Source: Bacteroidetes bacterium QH_10_64_19 | Lineage (GTDB): Bacteria; Bacteroidota; Rhodothermia; Rhodothermales; Salinibacteraceae | Assembly (NCBI GenBank): GCA_003023125.1 | Contig: PXSY01000219.1 | Span: forward strand, 1-6,665 | DNA length: 6,665 nucleotides | Direction: 5' to 3' | Shown here: positions 6,627-6,665 of the stretch, one piece after another | Numbering within the stretch: the stretch's first letter is position 1 | Layout: every line of letters starts with the position of its first letter | Position numbers and translations under genes: made by a program | The notes under the pieces: generated by a model | Seen by the model: only the letters and a program-made list of their open reading frames with translations | Told to the model about the DNA's origin: nothing | Databases searched by the model: none

Positions 6627-6665
6627 GGTGGGCAGGGCACCACGTTTACACATCGTTCAGCGCCT

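Overview
The window is GC-rich DNA from a bacterium that looks like a halophilic member of the Bacteroidota/Rhodothermota, most likely Salinibacter or a close relative. Four things point that way. A type IX secretion plug-family (DUF5103) lipoprotein is present, and that family is restricted to this group. The proteins are acidic: the 71-residue cold-shock protein has 17 Asp/Glu against 7 Lys/Arg. No gene start has a recognisable Shine-Dalgarno sequence, as is usual in Bacteroidota. GC-rich, GTGTGGG-type repeats lie between genes. The assignment to Salinibacter is inference from these traits, not a database match.

Layout from left to right: the last codons of a possible upstream gene (1-38, +); a type IX secretion plug-family lipoprotein (79-1410, +); a convergent single-domain cold-shock protein (1484-1699, -) with a clear sigma70-type promoter about 105 nt upstream of its start and an intrinsic terminator just beyond its stop; a 675-residue open frame (1955-3982, +) joining an M14 zinc carboxypeptidase-like domain to a saccharopine dehydrogenase-like (COG3268-type) NAD(P)-binding oxidoreductase; an MDR-family quinone/prostaglandin reductase-like enzyme (4112-5116, +); a 99-residue membrane protein (5166-5465, +); a 465-bp gap rich in GTGTGGGAG-type tandem and inverted repeats (5466-5930); and a manganese superoxide dismutase (5931-6548, +) with a strong terminator.

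The genes are mostly independent housekeeping or stress functions rather than one pathway. The two oxidoreductase frames, the small membrane protein and the superoxide dismutase share a strand, but the spacings (129, 49 and 465 bp) support at most one co-transcribed pair, the reductase with the small membrane protein. I see no mobile element, CRISPR array, rRNA or tRNA. The most unusual item is the in-frame carboxypeptidase-dehydrogenase join: the DNA encoding its junction looks like a former intergenic spacer and shares words with the repeat in the 465-bp gap. The second most interesting is the cold-shock gene's long, structured leader. I found no convincing evidence of a wholly new multi-gene system.
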